The notes under the pieces: generated by a model
Database searches by the model: none
Seen by the model: the letters and a program-made list of their open reading frames with translations, nothing else
Told to the model about the DNA's origin: nothing
Made by a program: the position numbers and the translations under genes
In this document: positions 8,751 to 16,252 of the stretch, in pieces
Position numbering within the stretch: the stretch's first letter is position 1
Layout: every line of letters starts with the position of its first letter
Origin: Acidobacteriaceae bacterium
Lineage (GTDB): Bacteria > Acidobacteriota > Terriglobia > Terriglobales > Acidobacteriaceae
Reading direction: 5' to 3'
Assembly: GCA_003132405.1 (NCBI GenBank)
Contig: PKXQ01000133.1
Span: 1 to 60,836 of the forward strand
Length of the DNA stretch: 60,836 bases

Positions 8751-9293
8751 CTAGCCCAGCGGTAACTTGACGGAGGGACGCGGGCGCTCCTGATGCTGGC
8801 GCTCGCGAGTGGCGGCGGTGTGCAGATGACAGATGGCGATGGCCAGGGCGTCGGCGGCGTCAGCGGGTTCGGGAATTTGATCGAGGTTGAGCAGGCGCGT
8901 AACCATTTGCTGGACCTGATGTTTTTCGGCGCGGCCGTAGCCGACGACAGCGGACTTGATGGAGAGCGGCGAATATTCGGCTACTTCGATTCCGGCGGAA
9001 GCGGCAGCGAGCATGGCGACTCCGCGGACCTGCCCGAGTTTAAGCGCAGACTTTACGTTGGCGGCGTAGAAAACATCTTCGATGGCGACGCGGTCGGGGC
9101 GATGGCGGACGATGAGCTCTTTGAGGCCTATGGAAATATGCGACAGGCGCGTGGGCATGGGGTCACGCGGTGAAACTTTGATGGCTCCGCAGATGACGCA
9201 GACTAGCTGATCGTTGTGGCGATCGTCGGAGAGCAGATCGACCACGCCGTAACCGGTGTATTCCGTGCCGCAGTCGATGCCGAGGACGCGCAT
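8751..9293 (-). CDS. ruvC: Crossover junction endodeoxyribonuclease RuvC
   Basis: RuvC is the dimeric Mg-dependent resolvase that nicks Holliday junctions loaded by RuvAB. The 180-residue length and the RNase H-like motifs fit: the first catalytic Asp in MRVLGIDCGTEYTGYGVV, a Glu in RVAIEDVFYA near residue 72, and the C-terminal D-A-x-D-A-L-A-I-A pair near residue 145 that completes the acidic cluster. ruvA and ruvB are not in the window. It is followed by the HAF-repeat gene on the same strand, with no reason to think them functionally linked. Confidence 0.95.
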   Translation of the reverse strand: MRVLGIDCGTEYTGYGVVDLLSDDRHNDQLVCVICGAIKVSPRDPMPTRLSHISIGLKELIVRHRPDRVAIEDVFYAANVKSALKLGQVRGVAMLAAASAGIEVAEYSPLSIKSAVVGYGRAEKHQVQQMVTRLLNLDQIPEPADAADALAIAICHLHTAATRERQHQERPRPSVKLPLG

Positions 9294-9315
9294 GGGGGAA
9301 GTGTAGCAGGAGCGC

Positions 9316-9350
9316 TCTGAGCTATCAGCTGTAAGTCCTCAGTTGTCAGC
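9316..9350. repeat. Heptamer tandem repeat (ruvC-pfk spacer)
   Basis: Five consecutive 7-nt units follow a YCAGY-like pattern, beginning TCTGAGC, TATCAGC and ending CCTCAGT, TGTCAGC. No inverted partner arm is visible, so this may be half of an element like that at 31607-31671, whose units are very similar. It sits in the 280-bp spacer between the divergent ruvC and phosphofructokinase genes; nothing else is visible there. Confidence 0.6.
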
Positions 9351-9575
9351 TACCGGTTTTGGTGACCTCATCAGCCTCTCTGAGGCTCGTTTGCTCCCTG
9401 TCGCTCGGATGGCGGTAGATGCTCTCGGCTGCCTAACGCAGCGTGATAACCTAATTAGATTCAGGGTCGTATTGGGCCTCACTGCAACTTTAATTTGCTG
9501 GCGGGCGAAGTACATCCGCCGCAGGTCCATTCATGGTTGGACAAGAAAGTGTCGGGGAAATTTGAGGGGTAAGCG

Positions 9576-10646
9576 ATGAAAATTGGAATGCTGACAGGCG
9601 GCGGCGATTGTCCGGGACTGAATGCGGTTATACGGGCAGTGGTGCGAAAGGGCAGCTTTCACTATGAGGATGATTTTCTCGGCTTCATGGAAGGCTGGCG
9701 CGGTTTGCTGGAAGACAAGACGATGGAACTCGACCTCGAGTCGGTGGGAGGCATATTGCCGCGTGGCGGAACGATTCTTCGGACCTCTCGCACCAATCCG
9801 GCCAAGCATGAAGGCGGCCTGCAACGCTGTGTCGACAACTTAAAGAAACATGGTTGCGAGGCGCTGATCGCGATCGGCGGCGATGACACTTTGTCGGTAG
9901 CGCAGAAGCTTTTTGCCATCGGAGTGAAGGTGATTGGGGTTCCGAAGACAATCGACAATGATTTGTCAGGCACGGATTTCACTTTTGGCTTTGACACGGC
10001 CGTCAATATCGCTACCGAGGCCATCGACCGCGTGCATACGACGGCCGAGGCGCATAATCGCGTGATCGTGGTCGAGGTGATGGGGCGTTCGGCGGGCTGG
10101 ATCGCTACCTATAGCGGCATTGCCGGCGGGGCAGACGTCATATTGATACCGGAGGTTCCTTTCGATATCGATCAGGTGGCCGAACTGATTAAGCAGCGGC
10201 ATGCGCGGGGCAGATACTTCAGCATCGTGGTCGCTGCCGAGGGCGCGCAGTTTTGCGATGGCAACGAGAAGCATGGTGGCGGGTCGCCCGATGGGCGGGA
10301 CGAATTCGGGCACGTACGGCTCGGCGGAATTGGCTCATCGTTGGCGAGCGAGATCGAAAAGCGCACCGGTTTTGAAACGCGATCGGTCGTGCTAGGGCAC
10401 ATTCAGCGCGGCGGATCGCCTACTGCCTTCGATCGTGTGCTGGCGACGCGCTACGGATTGGGCGCGATTGATATGGTGCATCGCGGCGAGTTTGGGCAGA
10501 TGGCGGCGCTGCGCGGCAATAAAATTGTTTCGGTGCCGCTGGCAGAGGCAATTGCCACGAACCGGAAGGTGGATCAGGAGATTCTTGACGCGGCGACGGG
10601 CATTCTCGACAAGCTGGATTATAAAGTTGCCAATGTTTCGAGCTAG
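9576..10646 (+). CDS. pfkA: 6-phosphofructokinase of the mixed-substrate (probably PPi-dependent) type
   Basis: The enzyme phosphorylates fructose 6-phosphate at C1. The family blocks are complete: TGGGDCPGLNAVIR at residue 7, GGDDTLSVAQKL near 100, PKTIDNDLSGTDFTFG near 122 with the catalytic Asp of TIDND, and MGRSAGWIA near 168. ATP-dependent enzymes such as E. coli PfkA have Gly at positions 104 and 124 (GGDG, PGTIDND). Here they are Asp and Lys (GGDD, PKTIDND), the pair typical of pyrophosphate-dependent enzymes, because Asp blocks the adenine-nucleotide site. Length 356 fits the mixed-substrate group of Actinobacteria and Acidobacteria. The ATG at 9576 follows a GAGGGG ribosome-binding site. 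Donor preference is inferred from residues only. Confidence 0.93.
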   Translation: MKIGMLTGGGDCPGLNAVIRAVVRKGSFHYEDDFLGFMEGWRGLLEDKTMELDLESVGGILPRGGTILRTSRTNPAKHEGGLQRCVDNLKKHGCEALIAIGGDDTLSVAQKLFAIGVKVIGVPKTIDNDLSGTDFTFGFDTAVNIATEAIDRVHTTAEAHNRVIVVEVMGRSAGWIATYSGIAGGADVILIPEVPFDIDQVAELIKQRHARGRYFSIVVAAEGAQFCDGNEKHGGGSPDGRDEFGHVRLGGIGSSLASEIEKRTGFETRSVVLGHIQRGGSPTAFDRVLATRYGLGAIDMVHRGEFGQMAALRGNKIVSVPLAEAIATNRKVDQEILDAATGILDKLDYKVANVSS

Positions 10647-10843
10647 CGCTGCTTCTCTCTGCGAGAAAGGGCGACCGCACAGTGGTAGCCTCTTAATTTG
10701 TGCGTGGTTTTTTGACTCCGTAGTCAAGACCCTGGACTTGGCGCGGCGACCCGCGCGGGATTGGCTTGGCACAGAGCGGGTTTAAGGGCATACTTACTCA
10801 ACCCTCCCCTAGAAAAGTTGCCATTGCCCGGGGAACGATTCCG

Positions 10844-11686
10844 ATGCCTATGTTTCAGGACGAAACTCATACTGAAAGCCATCTGGAGCGGTCGGCACCG
10901 CTGCCGTTGCCAGGCGCGCCGCCGCATCCTGAGGTGCAGCGGAAGCGAATGCTGATCGCGCTCGGAATACTGCTGGCGGCGCTGGTGGCCGTGGTGCTGA
11001 AGGATTGGGATTTCTGGTTTCCGCCCAGTGCTGAAGTTCAGGAAGCGGCAGTACGAGGCAAGGTCAGGACTACTCCTGCGATGCCGTCGAGCGCGCCCGC
11101 AGCTCCTGCGCGAGAACATAAGACGAGCAAGCCAGCCACGCCCGCAGTCTCAAGCGTCCCGTTCTCGGCTACGACACAGCGCGCGGTGCTGCCGCCTCTG
11201 CAGGTGGAAGTGGTCGCCGGAAACCGCCACATCAAAGTGCCTGCGAAGAGCAATGCCATCCATCTGGATGTAGATTCGGGTGCGACGTCCACGGCGTCCG
11301 GTGCTGATACATCCGCTTCGAACGGAGCGACTGGCAGCGAAACCTCCAACACAGGAATGGCGCCCGCTGCACCAGGAGCGACCGGCAAGGCCGGTGAACG
11401 AGTTCAGCTCTCGCCGCAAACGGCGCAGAGTGTTAGCGTCTCAGTGCCTCCGGATTATCCATTGCTGGCGCGGCAAATGAAGGTGCAGGGCGCGGTCAGC
11501 TTGCAGGCTCTGATCTCGCGCGAGGGCTCAATTCAGGAGTTGCAGATTTTGAGTGGGCCGGCGATTTTGGCGGCGGCGGCTCGCGAAGCGGTGAAGCAGT
11601 GGCACTTCAAACCTTATCTGCAGAACGGGCAGCCGGTGGAGACGCAGGCTCGCATCACGGTCAACTTCACTATTTCCACAAATTGA
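10844..11686 (+). CDS. TonB family protein (energy transducer-like)
   Basis: The 280-residue protein has one N-terminal transmembrane helix (MLIALGILLAALVAVVLK), a periplasmic linker of about 130 residues rich in Ala, Pro, Ser and Thr, and a C-terminal TonB domain of about 90 residues. That domain begins near VSVPPDYPLLARQMKVQGAV and ends with AVKQWHFKPYLQNGQPVE and ARITVNFTI, the conserved W-x-F-x-P and V-x-F pattern of the TonB C-terminal fold. No exbB or exbD is nearby, so it may serve a remote motor complex or be a non-energising TonB-box protein. The ATG at 10844 has a GGGGAA sequence upstream and is preferred over the in-frame ATG at 10766. Confidence 0.85.
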   Translation: MPMFQDETHTESHLERSAPLPLPGAPPHPEVQRKRMLIALGILLAALVAVVLKDWDFWFPPSAEVQEAAVRGKVRTTPAMPSSAPAAPAREHKTSKPATPAVSSVPFSATTQRAVLPPLQVEVVAGNRHIKVPAKSNAIHLDVDSGATSTASGADTSASNGATGSETSNTGMAPAAPGATGKAGERVQLSPQTAQSVSVSVPPDYPLLARQMKVQGAVSLQALISREGSIQELQILSGPAILAAAAREAVKQWHFKPYLQNGQPVETQARITVNFTISTN

Positions 11687-11711
11687 AGAGCAAGAGGCAA
11701 GAACAACAGCA

Positions 11712-11756
11712 AGCGGACAGAGCCTGCCCTGAGCGAAGTCGCAGGGAGTGTCCGCT
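11712..11756. repeat. Intergenic hairpin after the TonB-like gene
   Basis: An 8-bp outer stem AGCGGACA/TGTCCGCT encloses a second stem CCTGC/GCAGG and the loop CCTGAGCGAAGTC. It begins 26 bases after the TonB-like stop codon. No T-run follows. The loop text resembles a widely dispersed intergenic repeat. Confidence 0.6.
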
Positions 11757-11781
11757 CCAAACAAAACTGCGGGAAATTAAA

Positions 11782-11818
11782 CGGGCGTTCTGGATTCTTT
11801 CGAATCGCAGGACGCCCG
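11782..11818. terminator. Probable 3'-end hairpin downstream of the TonB-like gene
   Basis: CGGGCGTTCTG pairs with CAGGACGCCCG (one mismatch) around a 15-nt loop. It follows the hairpin at 11712-11756 in a 413-bp spacer between the convergent TonB-like and beta-propeller genes. No T-run follows, so an intrinsic terminator role is only inferred. The rest of the spacer (11819-12099) shows a 16-mer also found at 53112 and no gene. Confidence 0.4.
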
Positions 11819-12056
11819 GGCAGCCCTCCCCCAGAACTGCTCGATTGCTAATCTAGAACGGAGCGGTAAGTCTGCAAATAGCACGCGAGTGCCAAAGTTC
11901 CTCCACCGAAGTGCCAGTTGCTAAAATAAACATTACAGCGGCAATAACCCTCAATTCAGGGAAGGCAAAAAAGGCTGTAGCGTCCTGGATTTTGGGGGAC
12001 CACACCACCATCCTTGTAGATGGCCGACGTTATTCTCAGCGGCGCGCCGGCAGGTC

Positions 12057-12072
12057 GGACGCCCACCGGACA
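12057..12072. repeat. 16-bp exact repeat, copy 1
   Basis: GGACGCCCACCGGACA occurs here, 28 bases past the 3' end of the beta-propeller gene, and again at 53112-53127. Both copies are intergenic. Confidence 0.6.
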
Positions 12073-12099
12073 CGTCCCGGGGCCCCAGAATCACAACTC

Positions 12100-13257
12100 T
12101 TATTCTGACAGGGCCATCTTTCCTGGCGGAACCGTCGTGCTGAAGGGCGAGCCTGTAACCAGAGTGAGCGTGCCGCTGTCGATGTTGTAGGTGTAGGCCT
12201 CAATCGCGTGCGCCGATTGATTTCCGATAAACAAGAAATTGCCGGCTGGATCGAAGAGAGCAAACAGGCCGCCCCCGGCGAGGTTGAAGGGCGAGCCCGC
12301 CACCTCCGTCAGTTGGCCGTTGAGCGGACCGATGCTGAAACACCAGATCGAAGCGCTCGCTTGCGGAGTGACCGCGTAGACAAACCGGTTGAAGGGATCG
12401 ACCGTGATGGCACTCGGGCCACTGCCTTCAACCGACGCAAAGGGCGATCCGACGATGGATGTCAGCGAACCATTGGAGCCGATATTGAAGCCCGAGATGT
12501 TACCTGTGGTGTTGGGCAAGGTGGGATTGGTTGCCGAAGGATTCACAACATAAAGATAAGTATCCCCCGATTCCACCAGCGCGGACGCTCCCGCTCCCGA
12601 AAAGAATGGAGAATTGGGCACCTGAGTGAGCACGCCATTGGCAAAAGAAAAGCCGGTGACAGTCCCCAGCCCCGGGTTGGCCACGTAAACAAACTGGCCG
12701 GCAAACACCAACTCGGTGGGACTGGCATTGGCGTAAAAGGGAGATCCCTTGACCTCCGTTAAAGCGCCGGACGAGCTATCGATTTGAAAAACAGAAATAT
12801 TGTCGGAAAGAGAATTTGTAACTAACAGGTAGTTGCCGCTGGGGTCGATGACGGCGGCGTGCGGGCCAGATCCGGCGGGAGTCGGATTCTGATTGAGAGT
12901 TAACGTTCCGTCGCCATTGACGTTATAGAGGGAGATGTTGTCGCCGAAGGAATTGGCGGTATAGAGAAACTTTTTCGAGGGCAGCAAGGCCAATCCGGTG
13001 GGTGTGGTGCCATCGACGATCGGCGTCTGAGCGCCCAGGGTGATGTAGCCGTGGGCGCCATTGATATTCAGCGAGAGGACGCTGCCATACTGTGGCAGGG
13101 TCACATAGGCGACATGGTTGGACGCAGAACGCCCAGGATTGGTCGCGCACGAAAGCGCGATCAGAGTAAGGATGACAACCGGGGCCGCGTCGACGAAGAT
13201 CCGGCGAAGATGATTTTTACCTACCAGTGCGGCGTGCGCCGCCCGCAAAAAGCTCAT
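12100..13257 (-). CDS. Secreted YVTN/lactonase-type beta-propeller protein
   Basis: The 385-residue protein starts with a hydrophobic export segment (APVVILTLIALSCATN at about residues 25-40; the Cys could be a lipobox but the -3 residue is Ala, so lipidation is uncertain). The mature part is a run of about seven blades, each of roughly 45 residues, with the recurrent strand turns KFLYTANSFGDNISLYNV, NYLLVTNSLSDNISVFQI, RFVYAVTPQA and NFLFIGNQSAHAIEAY and the loop GSPF ending most blades. This is the 3-carboxymuconate cyclase/6-phosphogluconolactonase-like fold, but secreted acidobacterial members are not enzymes with known substrates. The start at 13257 has GGAG upstream and opens the signal; the frame is open to 13458. 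Confidence 0.8.
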   Translation of the reverse strand: MSFLRAAHAALVGKNHLRRIFVDAAPVVILTLIALSCATNPGRSASNHVAYVTLPQYGSVLSLNINGAHGYITLGAQTPIVDGTTPTGLALLPSKKFLYTANSFGDNISLYNVNGDGTLTLNQNPTPAGSGPHAAVIDPSGNYLLVTNSLSDNISVFQIDSSSGALTEVKGSPFYANASPTELVFAGQFVYVANPGLGTVTGFSFANGVLTQVPNSPFFSGAGASALVESGDTYLYVVNPSATNPTLPNTTGNISGFNIGSNGSLTSIVGSPFASVEGSGPSAITVDPFNRFVYAVTPQASASIWCFSIGPLNGQLTEVAGSPFNLAGGGLFALFDPAGNFLFIGNQSAHAIEAYTYNIDSGTLTLVTGSPFSTTVPPGKMALSE

Positions 13258-13486
13258 GTGGCGAACCAACTCCTCAGTATTCAGGATGAAACGAAAAAGG
13301 TCGTGCTGGTTATCATAACGCAAATTTATCGGCTGATCGTGCGATCCGGTCATCGTGCGATCGGAAACCCGCCGCTTCTCGGCCTCCCGAACACCTGATG
13401 GTCCTATAACCTGATTGATTCGGATGTGTTCTAATCGAGTTGTACATCCACGTTCCAAATTCGGCGTTCCAGATAAAGATTACTGC

Positions 13487-14224
13487 GTGATCGACATCCA
13501 TTGCCACATTTTGCCGGAGGTTGACGACGGGCCTAAGTCGTGGGATGTAGCCGTTGAAATGTGCCGCATGGCGGTGGCCGACGGGATTACCCATACGGTG
13601 GCGACGCCGCACGCGAATGATCGCTATGTCTACGATCGCGCGTATCTTTCCGGCCTGCTTAGCGAGTTGCGCGAAAGAATTGGTCCGACGCCACTGCAAT
13701 TCAGCCTGGGATGCGATTTCCATCTCTCGTTCGAGAACCTGGAACGGGTGTTGGAAAATCCGCATACCTACACGATTGGCGAAACCCACTATCTGCTGAT
13801 TGAACTAAGTAACTACAGCGTTCCGAATAATCTTTCGGAGTGCATCACCCGGCTGGGAGATCGCGGGCTCACGCCCATCCTCACCCATCCCGAACGGAAC
13901 CCGATCCTGCAGCAGACGCCGCAGAAGATATTGGAATGGGCGGAGCAGGGTTGCCTGATGCAGATCACGGCGTCGGCACTGACCGGGTTCTGGGGAGAGC
14001 GGCCGGAGATTATCGCGCGCTGGCTGCTCGAACGGTCAGCTGTACATGTGCTGGCTTCGGATGCGCATGAGACCAAGCGCCGCATCCCGAATCTTTCTGC
14101 GGGGCGCGCGGTGGCGGAGAAGATCGTGGGCGGCGAGTACGCCAACGCATTGGTCGACGGCAACCCCGGCTCGATCGTGGCTGGTCAGCCGATTCCCTAT
14201 TGCCCGCGGCCCGTGCTCGACTAG
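13487..14224 (+). CDS. CpsB/CapC-family PHP-domain tyrosine phosphatase
   Basis: Members are metal-dependent phosphatases that dephosphorylate bacterial tyrosine kinases controlling capsule or exopolysaccharide export. The PHP metal ligands are visible: HCHILPEVDDG at the start, TPHAND near residue 40, the internal GCDFHLS, LTHPERN near 130, and ASDAHE near 190. The GTG at 13487 is chosen because family proteins begin directly at this [MI]-D-[IL]-H-x-H block; the ribosome-binding site is weak and the frame is open to 13415, which would overlap the 5' leader of the divergent beta-propeller gene. No kinase or polysaccharide export gene is adjacent, so the target is unknown. Confidence 0.85.
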   Translation: MIDIHCHILPEVDDGPKSWDVAVEMCRMAVADGITHTVATPHANDRYVYDRAYLSGLLSELRERIGPTPLQFSLGCDFHLSFENLERVLENPHTYTIGETHYLLIELSNYSVPNNLSECITRLGDRGLTPILTHPERNPILQQTPQKILEWAEQGCLMQITASALTGFWGERPEIIARWLLERSAVHVLASDAHETKRRIPNLSAGRAVAEKIVGGEYANALVDGNPGSIVAGQPIPYCPRPVLD

Positions 14225-14529
14225 ACTAGAAGAGTCTCCCGACCGTTATCGAGCGTTTTTCTGCTGCCGCCGTTACAGCACACGAGAGTAGCGCCTACAG
14301 TAACCACCCTACTGCGTGATCGGCGCGAAACCTGTAGTCTTCCCGTACATTCTCATTTGGGTAGTAGACGGACCAGCGGAGTTGGGCGGAGGTTCGTTGA
14401 CACCATGAGATCTACAACGTCGCCACTAAGATAATGGATTTTGTGCGGGCCCAGAAAGGGTTCCGCAGTATGGCGATATTGCTATGAGAGCGGGGGCTGG
14501 AGGAAATCCGCGCGGAGCTTGAGCGGCTA
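14225..14529. other. Spacer with a short open stretch ending at a TGA
   Basis: No recognised gene. An ATG at 14434 opens a 17-codon stretch ending at TGA 14485-14487. That stretch is in the same frame as the small ORF at 14530-14673, so the region could be the 5' part of an interrupted small gene. Nothing suggests selenocysteine insertion. Confidence 0.3.
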
Positions 14530-14673
14530 ATGCTGAAGCAGGTTGACATGCTAAAGAAACAGGCTTTTGTGGGGCTTAGCCAAAAGGAGTCGCGCGAACA
14601 GCGTGAACTGCTGAAGCGGATCCGCGAAGTGTCGGCGGATTATGTCGCAGCTTTAAAGAGAAGCGGTGAGTAG
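14530..14673 (+). CDS. Possible small helical protein
   Basis: A 47-codon ORF encodes a highly charged helix (MLKQVDMLKKQAFVGLSQKE near the N terminus, KRIREVSADYVAALKRSGE at the end) with a regular leucine spacing that suggests a coiled coil. GGAG lies 12 bases before the ATG. The frame continues upstream without a stop to 14488, adding ERGLEEIRAELERL, also coiled-coil-like, and is then blocked by a TGA at 14485. It may therefore be a 47- to 61-residue protein or the remnant of a longer one. It is not recognised. Confidence 0.35.
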   Translation: MLKQVDMLKKQAFVGLSQKESREQRELLKRIREVSADYVAALKRSGE

Positions 14674-14792
14674 TTCTGGCGTGCGGGACGATTGAGATTT
14701 TCTTGGCCAGAGTCGTATGGACGGCATCAAAGAGTCGGTTTCAGAAGAATCACCTTGGAAATTGATAAATCCTTGTTGGAAAGGAACAATGT

Positions 14793-15041
14793 ATGGCGGA
14801 AAAACACAGTGTGACTCTGCTCGGAACGGTGGAGAAGGTCATTAAACCTGCCGATCCGAACGAACCGGAAAAAGCGCAGATCGCGGTGGAAGGGGCCGAC
14901 GATCTCTATCGCGAGATTCGTATTGAAAACACTTTGAAGGACGAGAACGGCCGCAAGGTTCGTCTGAAGAAGGGCGCTGAGGTGGACGTTACGGTGGAAG
15001 CGGAAGCTCATGCGACCATCCCTGCGCCCGGCCAAGCCTAA
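14793..15041 (+). CDS. Small conserved-looking hypothetical protein
   Basis: The 82-residue protein has a good ribosome-binding site (GGAAAGGAA, about ten bases before the ATG) and a coherent sequence with alternating strands: HSVTLLGTVEKVIKP, KAQIAVEGADDLYREIRI and AEVDVTVEAEAHATI. This looks like a small beta-barrel, perhaps OB- or SH3-like. No signal peptide or membrane segment is present, so it should be cytoplasmic. I do not recognise a named family. Codon use matches the neighbours. Confidence 0.7.
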   Translation: MAEKHSVTLLGTVEKVIKPADPNEPEKAQIAVEGADDLYREIRIENTLKDENGRKVRLKKGAEVDVTVEAEAHATIPAPGQA

Positions 15042-15092
15042 CCTGCCGTCCAGAATCTCGAGCAGACTACATCCTGTTAAATTACACCTGGA

Positions 15093-15233
15093 TTACGCCG
15101 CTTTCTCCGACAGGCGATTCGGGCCCAGTTCGTCGGCTGGGCCATGGATTCCGTAGTTGCGCAGCACGTTGTAGGTGAGGTTTTCGATCTCGGCGATAAT
15201 ACCGTCGCCGCGCTGCCGATGTCGCCTCTCCAT
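15093..15233 (-). CDS. Possible small protein, start or frame uncertain
   Basis: The frame from ATG 15233 to TAA 15093 encodes 46 residues, including GIIAEIENLTYNVLRNYGIH and GPADELGPNRLSEKAA, which reads like a real helical protein. The only strong ribosome-binding site nearby, AGGAGG at 15262-15267, sits six bases before an ATG at 15255 in a different frame, whose 57-residue product is arginine-rich and unconvincing. Either translation starts at 15233 without a clear site, or a frameshift lies between 15233 and 15255. The rest of the spacer between 15042 and 15372 holds nothing else recognisable. Confidence 0.4.
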   Translation of the reverse strand: MERRHRQRGDGIIAEIENLTYNVLRNYGIHGPADELGPNRLSEKAA

Positions 15234-15372
15234 AACTCATTACCTGGCTTTTCATGGCCAGCCTCCTTTCGTCGCTCACTTAGTAAGGCGACAAAAACAG
15301 GAGGGGAAGTTCACCCGTGGACCAATCTTCAGACGAATTGAAGTGCCTGAATCCGCCTCGAGCGGGCGGCGG

Positions 15373-16047
15373 TTAGAGCTTAGGAATAGTGCTGTCGGCT
15401 GGAGCTGGTTTAGCGGCGGTCTTGGGAGCTGGAGCGGGATCGGGAGCGGGATCACGGCTTGGATCGCGAGTTGTGGCATGCGCCGCACGGGATTGCTTAT
15501 CCCCCGACGCATTGGTGGCGGTCATCGCGCTTTCAGGATTGAGCAGATGATCCTGACTGGGGCCCAATCCGAGTTTGATCAGCGCGCGCGCGTCGGGAGT
15601 GGTCTTCGATTGCCATCCATGATCGGCCTGATAGCGCTGCATAGCGGCTTGCGAGGTGCTATCCCAAGTGCCGGTTGGTTCACCCTGCAGGTAGTGCTCG
15701 CGGATCAATGCGGTCTGAATTTCGCGGGCGCGAGACGGATCGATTGCCTGCTGGCCGCGCTTCCCCGCAACCTTTTTACCGCGGGACGTCTTACCCTTTT
15801 GAGCTGATGTATGAGACGACGCGTGAGTCGAGCCGCGCGTCGAGCCATGAGCTGTGCTGCTTTTAGCCGCAACGCGTCCGCTATTGGGTTGTTTGGTTTT
15901 CGGCGCTGGAGTTGTTGACGCTGGCGCCGGCTTCGATGGCGGAGGTGGCGTATCCGTTCCTGCCACACCAAGCGCGGGCAGAGTCAGGCAAAGTGCGGCG
16001 CCAAGGGCCACTTGTTGCCAGCGCCGGATTGGACTCGTCATGCGCAT
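15373..16047 (-). CDS. Secreted peptidoglycan-binding-domain protein
   Basis: The 224-residue protein has a signal peptide (VALGAALCLTLPALGVAG, residues 12-29), a long low-complexity linker rich in Pro, Ala, Thr, Ser and Lys (about residues 33-95), then a single peptidoglycan-binding domain of the three-helix type at about residues 105-165: REIQTALIREHYLQGEPTG, STSQAAMQRYQADHGWQ and DARALIKLGLGP. The last 55 residues are again low-complexity and Ala/Pro-rich. No catalytic domain is attached, so it is probably a cell-wall anchor or a structural protein. It lies between a possible small gene and the HtrA gene on the same strand. Confidence 0.8.
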   Translation of the reverse strand: MRMTSPIRRWQQVALGAALCLTLPALGVAGTDTPPPPSKPAPASTTPAPKTKQPNSGRVAAKSSTAHGSTRGSTHASSHTSAQKGKTSRGKKVAGKRGQQAIDPSRAREIQTALIREHYLQGEPTGTWDSTSQAAMQRYQADHGWQSKTTPDARALIKLGLGPSQDHLLNPESAMTATNASGDKQSRAAHATTRDPSRDPAPDPAPAPKTAAKPAPADSTIPKL

Positions 16048-16056
16048 TCTTAAGGG

Positions 16057-16121
16057 GACTATCGACCATTCTTGTCTCGAACGTCAGATGGTCGCTGGTC
16101 GATAGTCGTTGGTCGTTCGAA
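16057..16121. repeat. Heptamer-repeat hairpin (upstream of the peptidoglycan-binding gene)
   Basis: GACTATCGACCA at 16057-16068 pairs perfectly with TGGTCGATAGTC at 16096-16107. The right arm continues as 7-nt units from 16087 (GATGGTC, GCTGGTC, then GATAGTC, GTTGGTC). It lies just upstream of the start at 16047 and after the HtrA 3' end at 16253. Confidence 0.7.
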
Positions 16122-16252
16122 AACCCGTCGGCCGGCTGCCACAACTCAGCCAACGGACGCCGTCTATTCCCAAAAAAGAACCGGCGAGATCGGCGCACCT
16201 TATCGTCCCTTAAACGGGAGCGAAGCGCCAGTCTCGCCGGACTTGTTTTCGG

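Noticed and set aside
14485..14487. In-frame TGA as selenocysteine codon
   Set aside because: No conserved context, no SECIS-like stem following, and the peptide is not a known selenoprotein.
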